Source: Mya arenaria
Taxonomy: Eukaryota; Mollusca; Bivalvia; Myida; Myidae
NCBI RefSeq assembly: GCF_026914265.1
Contig: NC_069128.1
Location: 28,835,960-28,899,959 of the forward strand
Reading direction: 5' to 3'
Length of the DNA: 64,000 bases
Shown: piece after piece, positions 33,476 to 58,100 of the stretch
How the letters are laid out: each line of letters begins with the position of its first letter
Position numbering within the stretch: the first letter of the stretch is position 1
Program-made: the position numbers and the translations under genes
Notes under the pieces: model-generated
What the model was told of the DNA's origin: nothing
The model's input: only the letters and a program-made list of their open reading frames with translations
Databases searched by the model: none

Positions 33476-33744
33476 TCCTCGGCCAGTTTTGTCCAAAACA
33501 ACATCGGATGTTTGCTGGTACGTCATTTGAAGTTATTGTAGTTCATATATTTTAAATTATATCATTAATGAAATTTGGTGTTTTTGAGTTGTATTTATGG
33601 ATCTAAGCTTAAATTGATTGCCAGTGAAGTGAATTATTGCAAACATAATTAAGATTACCAAGAGTTAAGTCATAAAGTTTATCTAAACCGTCCAAATACA
33701 TCCGAGGTTGTTTTCGATAAAAATGACCGAGGAGTTCCAAATGA
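33476..33744. mobile_element. fold-back MITE, family 2 (copy 2)
   Basis: Ends CATTCGGAAGTCCTCGGCCA and ACCGAGGAGTTCCAAATG, with the inner arms partly conserved. It begins 20 bases after the CG-rich inverted-repeat element. Confidence 0.7.
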
Positions 33745-34500
33745 AATACAGTATATGTATACCATGTGATAAATTACGTCAAATATGATACATCGGAAGG
33801 CAACATTTTGCTTAAAATGAAGACAAAAAACAAAGATAATTTTTCCTTTACTACACCATTTTAAATGAATCAAAGGGCAGTCTATGCCACTTAAGGAGCC
33901 CCGCCTTCTTTTTATTACCGGAGTTTGATAAGATGATTAGTTTCATCACACACTTCGACAAACCTGTTTCCAAAATAATGTTTTGACATTGCTCCGTCAG
34001 ACGGCCGTTTTGTGAAAAGGTTTGTCGAAGTGTTTTAAGAAACTAAACTCTCAAACAAACTCTGGTAAAAGACCGAAGGCGTGGCGCTATGTTTCATTTA
34101 ATATGGTGAAGAAATAGTGAAGTTATCTTTGTATAAAGTCTTTATTCGAAGCAAAAAGTTGCCCTCCGACGTAGCATTTATGACGCAATTTATCACGTGG
34201 TATACATACACACTTATGACGCAATTTATCACGTGGTATACATACACACTGAAATAGGAATAAAGGGTCCCAGTATAAATCTTTGGCTTTCTCCTCAATC
34301 CTTTACGTTTATATGCATGTTGTCTATATATGATACATAATACAAAATAAATAATGTTTAAAAGAAATGATGACTCAAATACAAATACATTAATAAATGT
34401 TGCATATATTTTACCAACTGTTCTATGCACAACAATAATGCCGGTTCTTAGCACAGTCCACGACCTTGCTCTCACACTCACATAATGTTCAATACATATT

Positions 34501-34674
34501 CAGTCGAACCCCGTTGGCTCGAACTCCAAGGTCCAGCGAAATTACTTCGAGCCTCGGTAAATTCGAGACAAGCGGGAATGCTTACATTAAGTTTATACAA
34601 ATCGGTCTTTTACTTCGATTTCGAGCCAGCGAAGAAATCGAGCCAAGAGAGTTCGAGCCAACGGGGTTCGACTG
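34501..34674. mobile_element. fold-back MITE, family 3 (copy 1)
   Basis: Starts CAGTCGAACCCCGTTGGCTC and ends with the inverse ('gagccaacggggttcgactg'). The centre contains further inverted 'ttcgagcc' pairs. Tc1/mariner-like MITEs with this kind of end are frequent in molluscs (family knowledge). Confidence 0.75.
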
Positions 34675-35081
34675 ATCACGTTTCATATCATTGAAAAATA
34701 CAATCCACATGAAAAGGAAACTACACACGCACTACAGTTCCTATTTCGAAAATTCTTATAGTCATATATTTACACACATATTGTGGCAATGTTTTCACCT
34801 TTTACAACACGCCCGACTGTTACAGATACATAAATTTCTTATATTCGGCAGTGTTTTTTCTCATCTTCCTCCATGGAATATTCGACGAAAAACAGCGTTC
34901 TAAGCACAACAGTATATAAAATACACACACCGAACTCAGAACATATTTCAAAACCGTGTTTCAGACTCAAATAAACATATCTAATACACACTTTTATAAT
35001 TCTCGATGTATTTTAACACATACTACCCTCTGTAATGTTTGGTAATAAAATGTTCGTATCTTCAGCATATCAAAGATACTG

Positions 35082-48586
<13,505 letters not shown>

Positions 48587-49073
48587 TTTGAAGATCTTGG
48601 TTCGATATGAATTTGTTCATTAGGTAAAACATATAACAAGACATATTTGTTCACTTCATGCCAAGTTCAATTTCTTAACCATTCCACCATACAGTTACAC
48701 AGCACAATTATTCCAACTTCCTCTTTTCGATGAAAAAATCTTATCCTGTATTACACAACTATAAAAATTCAGCAAAATTACAGTTATTTCACTCAAAAGT
48801 TCAGACAACGTCGGGACGAATATGACCTGTTTAGAGATAAGGAATAGTTAAAATGAGGTGCCTTAAGGTAGCCGGTGTATACATATCGACTTATAGGCAA
48901 TAACGCTACAATGTGGATGCCTTGTTGACGCTACCGTGTGGATGCCTTATATTTACAACTCAACTTCCATTCCTTAAATGAACTGCTTTTCGGCAACTGC
49001 AGTTATCATCCGATGAACGCGACATGTTCGGATATGTTCGGATCGCAATTCATCGGATAACAATATACGAAAA
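48587..49073. other. 5' flank of the Ly6/TSP1/ShKT gene
   Basis: No gene. The 5' UTR and promoter of the minus-strand gene should lie here. AAAA precedes the ATG at 48,586, a favourable context. No TATA box is obvious. Confidence 0.4.
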
Positions 49074-49413
49074 CATTCGGAACTCCTCGGCCATTTTTTT
49101 TCAAAAACAACCTCGGATGTATTTGGACGGTTTACATACTCAAAATGTGGTACGTTTAAGTCCGCTGCAAATAGATCGCGTAGTAATTTTATTTAGCAGT
49201 TAAACTTTGTGACTTAAAACTCTTGGAATTCTTACTTATGTTTGCAATAATTCAATTCAATGGCAATCAATTTAAACTAAGATCAATAAATACAACTCTG
49301 AAACACTACATTTAATTAATAATACAATTCAAAATTTTACGAACTACTTTAACTGATGTACCTGCATACATCCGAGGTTCTTTTTGGAAAATATGGCCGA
49401 GGAGTTCCGAATG
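49074..49413. mobile_element. fold-back MITE, family 2 (copy 5)
   Basis: CATTCGGAACTCCTCGGCCA at the left and TGGCCGAGGAGTTCCGAATG at the right, about 340 bp. This is the least diverged pair of ends in the window. Confidence 0.85.
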
Positions 49414-49710
49414 ACATGAAAATTGTTTACCTTGTTTTTGTTTGTATTGTGTCAGCAGGTCCCTTAAAATACATCAACATTTTGGAAAATTTCAATTCAT
49501 GATAAATTAAGTGTATTCTTGCCACAAGTGTTTAAATTTTACGTTTAAAAAAGATTTCAAGTTGTTGATCTTGTCCCACGTTACTATGACGTCATTTGGT
49601 AAACTGCTTCCGGTTACGCTCGGGTCGTTCTGTTTAAAGAATGGGTGAGAAAGAATTACTGTAAATGTTCTTAAATGAAATGAAGTATTTTTTAACAAAT
49701 GTTGGTTCTA

Positions 49711-49864
49711 TACAGTCAAATCTCCCTATTTGAAAGTCATTGGGACCTCGAAAAATACTTCGAGATAACGAACATTCGATATGACCGAGAAACATAACCA
49801 GTCTCACTAAATCCAAAATATTTGCATCCGAAAAAAAGAGTTCGAAATAACGAGTTCCGACTGT
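49711..49864. mobile_element. fold-back MITE, family 3-like
   Basis: TACAGTCAAATCTCCCTATT at the left, AAATAACGAGTTCCGACTG at the right, with inner CTTCGAGATAACGAAC. Related to the TCGAACC family but more diverged. Confidence 0.5.
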
Positions 49865-49956
49865 TTTCACTGAAACCGAATGTGTAATGATTTGTTCATA
49901 TGGTGATAATTAAAGAAGTCCAACTTCAACACAAATTATTTATTTATGAAACAACG

Positions 49957-49980
49957 TTTCGGCCATTCGGCCTTCATCAG
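49957..49980 (-). ncRNA. hammerhead-ribozyme-like core
   Basis: On the minus strand CTGATGA is followed by a short hairpin (GGCC-GAAT-GGCC) and then GAAA. This is the conserved core of hammerhead ribozymes, which Penelope-like elements carry in their terminal repeats (published family knowledge). Stems I and III could not be confirmed here. Confidence 0.5.
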
Positions 49981-50234
49981 GTTGTATGTATATAATGAAC
50001 AGGAAATGACGTCAACATCAAATGACGTCAACGTTGATAACGTCAAAATATAGCATACATTTTTGCGCAAAATAATGTCTTATGGGATCTAAAGAGATAC
50101 ATTTATACTGGTAAAATGCAATATAAATGCATAAACAAACATCAATAAACCAGTATAAACTATGCAACATTAAATAGGTTAAAACAGTTATAAACCAGAT
50201 TAATTCTGTGATTTTTTTAATTCTGCAAGAAGAA

Positions 50235-50996
50235 TTAAAATAATATTTTTGAATTCATACCATTAGGGATGACTGTGCCAAGAATGTGCATCCATTTACT
50301 CTCCTTTAATAATCGTTTCCAATTGTTCTCAATTTTATCAATTGGCATAAAAGAAAAATCATTGATACTGTGGTCAGGAGCATTAAAATGTTCAGACACG
50401 TTTGTATATGAATCTGGAAAATGCTCTATATCAAACTTATGACTGTTCATTCTCTGACTACATTTTTGTTGTGTCTGACCAACATATTGCTTTTTACATT
50501 TTTTGCAATTGATAACATATATAACACCTGTAGAAGAACAGGACAATTCATGATTTATCTTAAATTCTTTGCAAAAATATGTACTTGAAAATTTGTCATT
50601 TTCAAAAATAGTACAACAATGTGAACATCTGGATCTATTACATTTAGTAACGAACCCGTTAGTGACAACATTTGTAAGTTTAGAATTCACAAGTATATCT
50701 TGAATATTTTTAGGCCGCTTATATGCAACAATTGGTTTGTAGTTAATGAGATCTTGGACAGCTTTACTTTTTGAATATCTGAGTAGTCCCCAATATTGGT
50801 TTATAATTTTACCAATGTTTGGTAATGATGGATTAAAAGTACACACAAAAGGAATAATGTCTTTTTCCGATGATTTAACATTTGGCTGCAAGGCGTCCCC
50901 TGCACTGATGGAAAATGTTTTCGAAACTGTTTTTTTTAATGATTTGTTCGCAATAATCAAAGAAAATAGTACGTGTCTGTAATATTGTTGCGTCAT
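50235..50996 (-). CDS. Penelope-like element C-terminal part with GIY-YIG endonuclease
   Basis: An open frame of 253 codons with ATG at 50,996. Residues 94-128 form the linker typical of Penelope-like proteins (RPKNIQDILVNSKL, then a C-x4-C-x2-CC cluster: CNRSRCSHCC). Residues 157-190 are a GIY-YIG nuclease: GVIYVINC, a C-x2-C pair, QYVGQT and the catalytic-type RMNSHK. The frame lacks all reverse-transcriptase motifs; a complete element would encode several hundred residues upstream. GIY-YIG domains nick the target during retrotransposition. It is intact as far as it goes, which implies a fairly recent truncated insertion. Confidence 0.8.
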   Translation of the reverse strand: MTQQYYRHVLFSLIIANKSLKKTVSKTFSISAGDALQPNVKSSEKDIIPFVCTFNPSLPNIGKIINQYWGLLRYSKSKAVQDLINYKPIVAYKRPKNIQDILVNSKLTNVVTNGFVTKCNRSRCSHCCTIFENDKFSSTYFCKEFKINHELSCSSTGVIYVINCKKCKKQYVGQTQQKCSQRMNSHKFDIEHFPDSYTNVSEHFNAPDHSINDFSFMPIDKIENNWKRLLKESKWMHILGTVIPNGMNSKILF

Positions 50997-51342
50997 ATGT
51001 TATTTTTTAATATTCTTTCTCGGCATGCTTATTAATTTCATATGATACCAAATCAATATAGGACCAACAGTCGTCCAACTCTCACATCATTGTACATGGA
51101 ATACCTTAATGGCAGATTACGACAGCATTAGGTCAGAAAGTGTCTTGCAGGCATTGAGTTCATATTTAAGCCATACTAACTTGCGTAGATTCAAAGATCG
51201 TAATACGTGTCTTTTTATATGTGTCAGAATGTACACATACCGTTTTGAAGACAAGTAATTTTACAAATTCTTCATGTAATACTAACATGTACAAACTGTT
51301 TCAGGTCATCTTTTATCAATGCTTTACGCTAATAATACACCA

Positions 51343-51768
51343 GGCCCCAATATCACGGAAATAAGTCAAATTTCAATCTCAGCTCATTTTAACACCTTAA
51401 AGCATAGTGTTGTTCAAAATCGTGCATGCCTTTATACATAAAAAAACGTATTTTCTCATAGAATGTGTTATTGAGTTAAGATTTTGACAATATTTCAAAG
51501 AAAACTTATTCTAGAGCAAAAAATGTACTCGATTAATTGTTAAAAGGCAATGAATTGTACTCCAGTATATATTTGGCTGTAGAATATTTTTCCATTGGAA
51601 TCTAGACCAAACCTTTCAATCAAGATATTCAGTGATAGAATGCGGTTAAAAATGTATAAAAACATAAAAAAACAACATATTTTGTTCGATCAATTTTGAT
51701 GTTTTATGGTAAAATGATTTGAGATTGAGATTGAGGTTTGACTAAAGTATTTTGGTGATACTGGGGCC
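51343..51768. mobile_element. fold-back element, family 4 (copy 2)
   Basis: GGCCCCAATATCACGGAAAT at the left against 'gtgatactggggcc' at the right; inner arms TCAATCTCAGCTC against TTGAGATTGAGATTGAGG. About 425 bp. Confidence 0.7.
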
Positions 51769-51879
51769 ACAGGCCTACATACTACAATCACACTAAGGCC
51801 ATTCTTAGTATCAGTATCTAACGTAACAGCATGACATAACTATTTGGACAATAAGGTGATGAACAATAACTCAACAATG

Positions 51880-52057
51880 TACAGACGAAACGTGTTGGCA
51901 CGAACTCCCACGGACCGGCGAAAATACCTCGAGCTTCGGAAAATTCGAGCCAAGCAGGATTGATTTCCATCAGTTCTAAGAAATCGGCCCCTTACATCTA
52001 GTTCGAGCCAACGAGGTATTCGAGCCAAACGAGTTCGAGCCAACAAAGTTCGACGGT
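51880..52057. mobile_element. fold-back MITE, family 3 (copy 3)
   Basis: TACAGACGAAACGTGTTGGC at the left, 'gagttcgagccaacaaagtt' then CGACGGTA at the right, with an extra internal 'gttcgagccaacga' pair. Confidence 0.65.
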
Positions 52058-52483
52058 ATTACAAAAATAATGTACTCAGTTGTTTATGCATATTTAATAA
52101 TCTTTTTTAAAAATCACACACAAAAAACATTTTATAATTTTGGGAATACACTGTAAATGAAAAATTGAAACGTCCACAATTTATTTTCTTTTCTTTTTCG
52201 TGAGTTATATGTTTTACATAATGTTTTCATTCGAATCAGAACTTAAGTGCGTTTTTTATATTTTGGGCCTTTAAATATCATAACAATATTATCGCACACA
52301 AGGCCTTAGCTCGCATACTCGTTTAAGACTCGGAACTCAAAACTGAATTAATACGAGCTCGAAATCGATTATAGCTCGAGCCATATCCAGGCTAAATGTG
52401 TGTATGAAAAGGACTACTTTCTTTCGAACGGGCTCTGTTATCAGTTTATTAAAAGTACGTAAATGTGGTGGAATCAATCATTT

Positions 52484-52800
52484 GCCGGCCCGATAGCTAA
52501 GAAGTAGAGCGTTCGCTACGTTGCGGATGGTCGGGGGTTCACCCCCACCCCCACTCCCCCGGCCGCGTCAAACAGAAATATGTTAAAGAATGGTACTCCT
52601 TGCCAAGCGGTGTACTCAGCACTGGTTCAACCCAGGGAAGTTGTATCCCATTATCGTGCACGTTAAAGAACCAAGGGGTCTTTTCGTGTTTCTTCACCCG
52701 ACTTTGAGACATTCTCTCAAATATTTGCTATATTAGGCCATGATAGGCAAAGCAATCGGCCTAATGAGTGTAAAGGCATTCATGAGAACAAAACAATACA
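52484..52800 (+). mobile_element. tRNA-derived SINE
   Basis: Head with an A-box-like TAGCTAAGAAGTAGAG and a B-box-like GTCGGGGGTTCACCCC, followed by a body containing TCGTGCACGTTAAAGAACC, the central motif of a widespread invertebrate SINE group, and a tail around 'ggcctaatgagtg'. The B box has a small expansion, so this copy is probably inactive. Confidence 0.7.
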
Positions 52801-53206
52801 TTCGTTCACGGTTACAGATTCAACTGCTGAATTTAAAGTTAATATAGGAATACGCTGATCTGGTTAATCTAGCTCCCGATTCGATTAGTAAAATTGAAGG
52901 CAAGGGTATAGAGCGACTTCAAAAATCGCAAAACGGGAACGGACAAATTTTTATAATGATCCAAATATTTCTGAATCCGATGCGTAAATGATGAATTTAA
53001 ACAACAACATCAGCACCATGTTTTAGGAACTGAACGCGCACCCATAAGGGAAGAAACTCATAAATCTCCACTTTGATGAGATTACAGTAATTGTCTGTCC
53101 ATTCCTGCCATTTATATTAAGCTAACTTACAAATGTATATTCCGTTCCTGTCCATCATTTTACCGTTGAAACGCCTTCTACGGACGTCGTTTGCTTTACG
53201 TTCGTG
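52801..53206. other. intergenic, no gene recognised
   Basis: Nothing supported between the SINE and the duplicated 3' flank of the EF-hand gene. Confidence 0.4.
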
Positions 53207-55110
53207 CACCGATAAGGCGCTGAACCATGCAAGGCTTGTGATGTGTCAAATACAACTTCCTGGGTTACATTCTGTCTTTACACTACATGCTCCAAAAACC
53301 TAAAATGACTATTAATCTTATCTGAAAACTCGCCGAATGTGGATGGGTAAGTGCGCTCGACGGTCTGTGAAGAATGCATTAGATTTTATTATATAAAAGA
53401 AGTGGCACAGATTCGTGTGTAAGTGGTTTTGTGTATGCTTTAAACAACTGATCCATTGCTACCATTTTCCAGATTGGTCTCGAAGATCAAATTATCATTA
53501 AGTGGATTTAGGAACCCTCATGGGAGGGACTACCTAACCAGATTTTAATCCTATACATTTTGGTGGAAGGGGGTATAAATACGCTCTGAAGTTGCGCACA
53601 TCTCGCGGCAAATTTTGGATGAATCAACCCCTGGGTCATGTCTTAATAAAGGTCTTAGTCGTGGATTGGAATTATCTAAGCGTAATATTTTAATAACTTT
53701 ACAACGTTTTTATACGAAATTCATTTCAGTCGGTATTAAAGAGGAAACACAGCTGGAAACAAAACAAACAAACTCAGTGTGATGTTATTTCATATTTCAG
53801 TTTTTTGAAGTTACCAATAAAATCCTGTATTAAAACGGACGCTGACTATTACCATGACTGTTTAGAATCGTTAAGAATCGAGTGATACTGCCCATGATCT
53901 ATAATATACGTGCCTGTCTTGAAAAGCTTGAATACATAAGCGTGAATACCGCGCTAAACACCACGTATGATGCATTAGGATAAACTGATGATATTTTGTC
54001 CCTAGAAGGCCACGACGCACCATTTGTCGGTTTAAACGCCAAAGGATAATACAGAACCGCTTTCCTTATAAAATGTATCTTAATATGGGACTTGACATTG
54101 AACTACGCTACTTGTTCGTCGACGCCGTGTTAAACGCAATCGAAACTCGTATGGTACACATTTGGTTCATGGCAACGAAAAATGATGACTTGAGTATATG
54201 GTTTAAAGCTGCACCCTCACAGATTGAACGTTTTGACATTTTTTTTATATTTTTTTTTGTCTTGGAACGAGCCAATTTTTGCGAACATCCATGAAAACCA
54301 ATTGTATAAGACTGCTGACAAAAATTAGATCTCAGATTTTTATATGTTCAAAAATTGATGTTTTATGCATTTTTCTTAAACCGTTAAACATTAATTTTTG
54401 GACGGAAATCTACAATCTGATATTTTTGTCAGCAATCTTATATCATTGGTTTGCAGATATTTACTTTAAATTAAAATTTGCTCTTTCCAAGACAAAAATA
54501 ATAAAAAAAAAATGTAAAAATGGTATGTCTGTGAGAGTGCAGCTTTTAATAATGCCAAATTCAGAAACATGTTTTCTACGTTTATTTACATTAACTACAA
54601 ATAAACAATGATAAAAGGGCGATTCCCGTTACTGCTTTACAGCACATCCATCAATAACCGTCGGTGAAACTCGTTCAAACTCGAGTTGTTCAATCTTGCC
54701 ATTTTCTGAAAATAGTTCAAATCGTATTTTAATCATTTTATATACATGTAAATGCTGAAACTTTGACCATTAAAAGACGATAATCCGATTGTTCAGAACT
54801 TTGTTAAAGTTAACAACGTTGTTAACGTAATCGTTGTTTACGTCATCGTTGTTAACTGCTCTGGACGAATATTGGATACACTTGTGATCTGCAGTATTTC
54901 GAACAAGATTTCATACAACCTTTTAGCTGTAATTGTTTGAATTAAATTCTAATGATAGAATTCATTATCAAATAGTTAAAAGTAACAACGATATCGTTTA
55001 TTATGTTGTTTACTTAAATAAAGGTCTGGACACATCTGTGAAATGTTATGAAATACAGCTACTGGTCTTGAGTAATGTTAAACGAAGTAGTTGAATTGTA
55101 CATTTTGGGA
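53207..55110. repeat. duplicated 3' region of EF-hand gene, copy A
   Basis: Matches 62,130-63,560 in the same orientation, in patches of high similarity: 'ggatttaggaaccctcatgg' near 53,506 and 62,528, the TCCATTGCTACCA text, the terminal EF-hand exon and the AGCTACTGGTCT text. Copy A additionally holds the MITE at 54,207-54,545. Confidence 0.75.
54207..54545. mobile_element. fold-back MITE, family 1 (copy 9)
   Basis: AGCTGCACCCTCACAGATTG at the left, 'tctgtgagagtgcagct' at the right, TTAA on both sides (54,203-54,206; 54,546-54,549). The duplicate locus near 62,990-63,012 lacks it and reads straight through (TATGG-TTTTAA-ATAATGCC). Confidence 0.9.
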
Positions 55111-58100
55111 ACATATTCACGAATGCGAAACAGGTGCTCCAGCTCTTTTGGGAGCTGTATATAAAACAAGAGCACCGCGAAACGGAGCATTATACGCCCG
55201 AAGAAGATTCGGCTTGAGGTCCTTTTAATGTAGTGATGATTTGTATAAAGTTATTTGAAAATCGCTTTATTAGTTACCAAGTTATGGCCCGGACACGGAA
55301 TTGCTAACGGACGAGTAACAAAGATGTGGCCCGGACACAGAATTGCTAACGCCCCCCATGGTGATTCTAGTCTTTGAGGTATGGACCTGGAAATTGCGCG
55401 CGACACATCCTTTTAATGTAGTGATGATTTGTATAAAGTTATTTGAAAATCGCTTTATTAGTTACCAAGTTATGGCCCGGACACGGAATTGCTAACGGAC
55501 GAGTTACAAAGATGTGGCCCGGACACAAAATTGCTAACGCCCCCCCCCATGGTGATTCTAGTCTTTGAGTTATGGTCTGGACATGGAATTGCTAACGTCC
55601 CCCCATGGTGATTCTAGACTTTGAGGTATGGACCAGGAAATTGCATGTAACACATCCTTTTAATGTAGTGATGATTTGTATAAAGTTATTTGAAAATCAC
55701 TTTATTAGTAACAAAGATGTGGCCCGGACACAGAATTGCTAACGCACCCCATGGTGATTCTAGTCTTTGAGGATGGACCTGGAAATTGCGCGCGACGCAT
55801 CCTTTTAATGTAATGATGCTTTGTATAAAGTTATTTGAAAATGACTTTATTAGTGACCAAGTTGTGGCCCGGACACGGATTTGCTAACGCACCCCCCATG
55901 GCGATTCTAGTCTTTGAGGTATGGACCTGAAAATTGCGCGCGACACATCCTTTTAATGTAGTGATGATTTGTATAAAGTTATTTGAAAATGACTTTATTA
56001 GTTACCAAGTTATGGCCCAGAAACAGAATTGCTAACGCCCCCCATGGTGATTCTAGTCTTTGAGGTATGGACCTGGAAATTGCGCGCGACACATCCTTTT
56101 AATGTAATGATCTTTGTATAAAGTTATTTGAAAATGACTTTATTAGTGACAAAGTTGTAACGCCCCCCCCCATGGTGATTCTAGTCTTTGAGGTATGGAC
56201 CTGAAAATTGCGCGCGACACATCCTTTTAATGTAATGATGCTTTGTATAAAGTTATTTGAAAATGACTTTATTAGTGACAATGTTGTGGCCCGGACACGG
56301 AAGTGCTAACGAACCCCCTTGGTGATTCTAGTCTTTGAGGTATGGACCTGGAAAATGCGCCCGACACATCCTTTTAATGTAGTGATGATTTGTATAAAGT
56401 TATTTGAAAATCGCTTTATTAGTTACCAAGTTATGGCCCGGACACGGAATTACTAACGGACGGACAGACGGACAGACGGACAGACAGACGGACAGACGAT
56501 GGAGGCCATAACATAATACGACCCTTCGGGCGTATAAAAAGAGCCCATGACACTTCCGAGCAAGAGAAAAAGAGCGGATATCATCATAAATCGTAAATAT
56601 GAGTGGTTATTTTATCTACTATCACAATTATGAGGGCTTATTTGAGAAATCGGGGAATGCAGTATCATATCAATATTTTTAATCGCAACACGTATTTCGC
56701 TTATTTTGTAAACAAATTGTTTATGGAGTTATAAGACCGATTCTCCCATCAAACACATTCATGTTTACAAACGAAGAACATTTTCACCAATTTTCAGCTG
56801 AATTTCACCCAAGAAGCTTACATTTAAGATAAAACCAGCATTATCGAGTGGCAAACGTTTCATTTACTTCACATTTTACGACAACATTTACTACATCAAT
56901 AGTATCTATTTAAAGATGTCAGACTCACCATTTATAATATCCAAATTCTGGAATAAGATCCTGGTGCTATAAGTGTTATCAAATATTGCAATCATTTCGT
57001 CGGGCAGAATAACGCCATCTCCGTTCGTGTCATAAAACTTGAAGTCGCATTGGTCGGCTTTCAAAGTGACTGTTAACAATGGCCCGATCTGAAAAAGGAG
57101 AAAATAATCACTTATAAATGAAACTACAAGGTCGTTCTAGGCCTGCAACCAGACATATTAGATTAAGCTAATAGCATATACAGTTATGGTCATAAGAGAA
57201 AAAAATAAGATAAGGACTGCGGCCAAACGATATATTGGCAAATGCTGACGTCAATTGACCAATCAGACGATCTGTTTATTTTTCGATGGTTGATCAAAGG
57301 TAATCAAACCATTTAATGAGTGGTCAATATATATTAATTATTACTGCTAAACAATAAATTATTAACAAAAATGTGCAAACATGCGGTAAAACTTGTTGTG
57401 GGCTAATTTTCAAAGTTTTATACTAGTTAATGTTGTAAAGCCAATTGATTGATATGAAAACATCGCTTAAGAACCTTTCATGCCATTCAACTACATCAGC
57501 CTTAAAAGTCAGAGTAAGATGTGTACACACGTTTACAGTTTAAAAATACAAACTATTCAAACTAATGCAAATCAAGTAGTGTCTTTTTGTTCTTTATCGA
57601 AACATTCCCAGTAACAGAGCCCATACAAACTGTTGAAATAACACCAGTTATGTATCAAGCTAACCAATACGCGTAGACGCACCTTTTGAGCACTCCGCTT
57701 AAACTTAAACGAGACTCCAACGCTTCCTCCTGACCCGCCCTTATTGTCAGCCCACCCTCCAGCATTCACGCTCCAACCGCCTCCTAGATCTCTGATTAGA
57801 AAACAGCAACAGTTAAATAAAAAAGAAGTCAAATCAACTGCTTTAGGCCTTTCCATGTTTGTTATAAACCCCTTGCGTGAAACACAATTGGTCCAAATAA
57901 TATCCCATAAATATATATATTGAATACCAGACCAGGGACAGTGAAACACGAAAATTGACAAGATCAGATCATTCGACCAAAATTTTGTCACAATAAATTA
58001 CCATCAAGCCATTTGTTTTGCAAAATTTACGATTTACTCACCAACTATAATGATGAATAGTGAAAGGAATATACTTATGGAATCTAAATTTCATAAAATA

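Larger units (their letters stand above)
49905..51010 (-). mobile_element. 5'-truncated Penelope-like retroelement
   Basis: Contains the C-terminal endonuclease part of a Penelope-like element (see the CDS at 50,235-50,996) and a 3' segment with a hammerhead-like core. The reverse transcriptase domain is missing, so it is dead on arrival. Confidence 0.75.
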
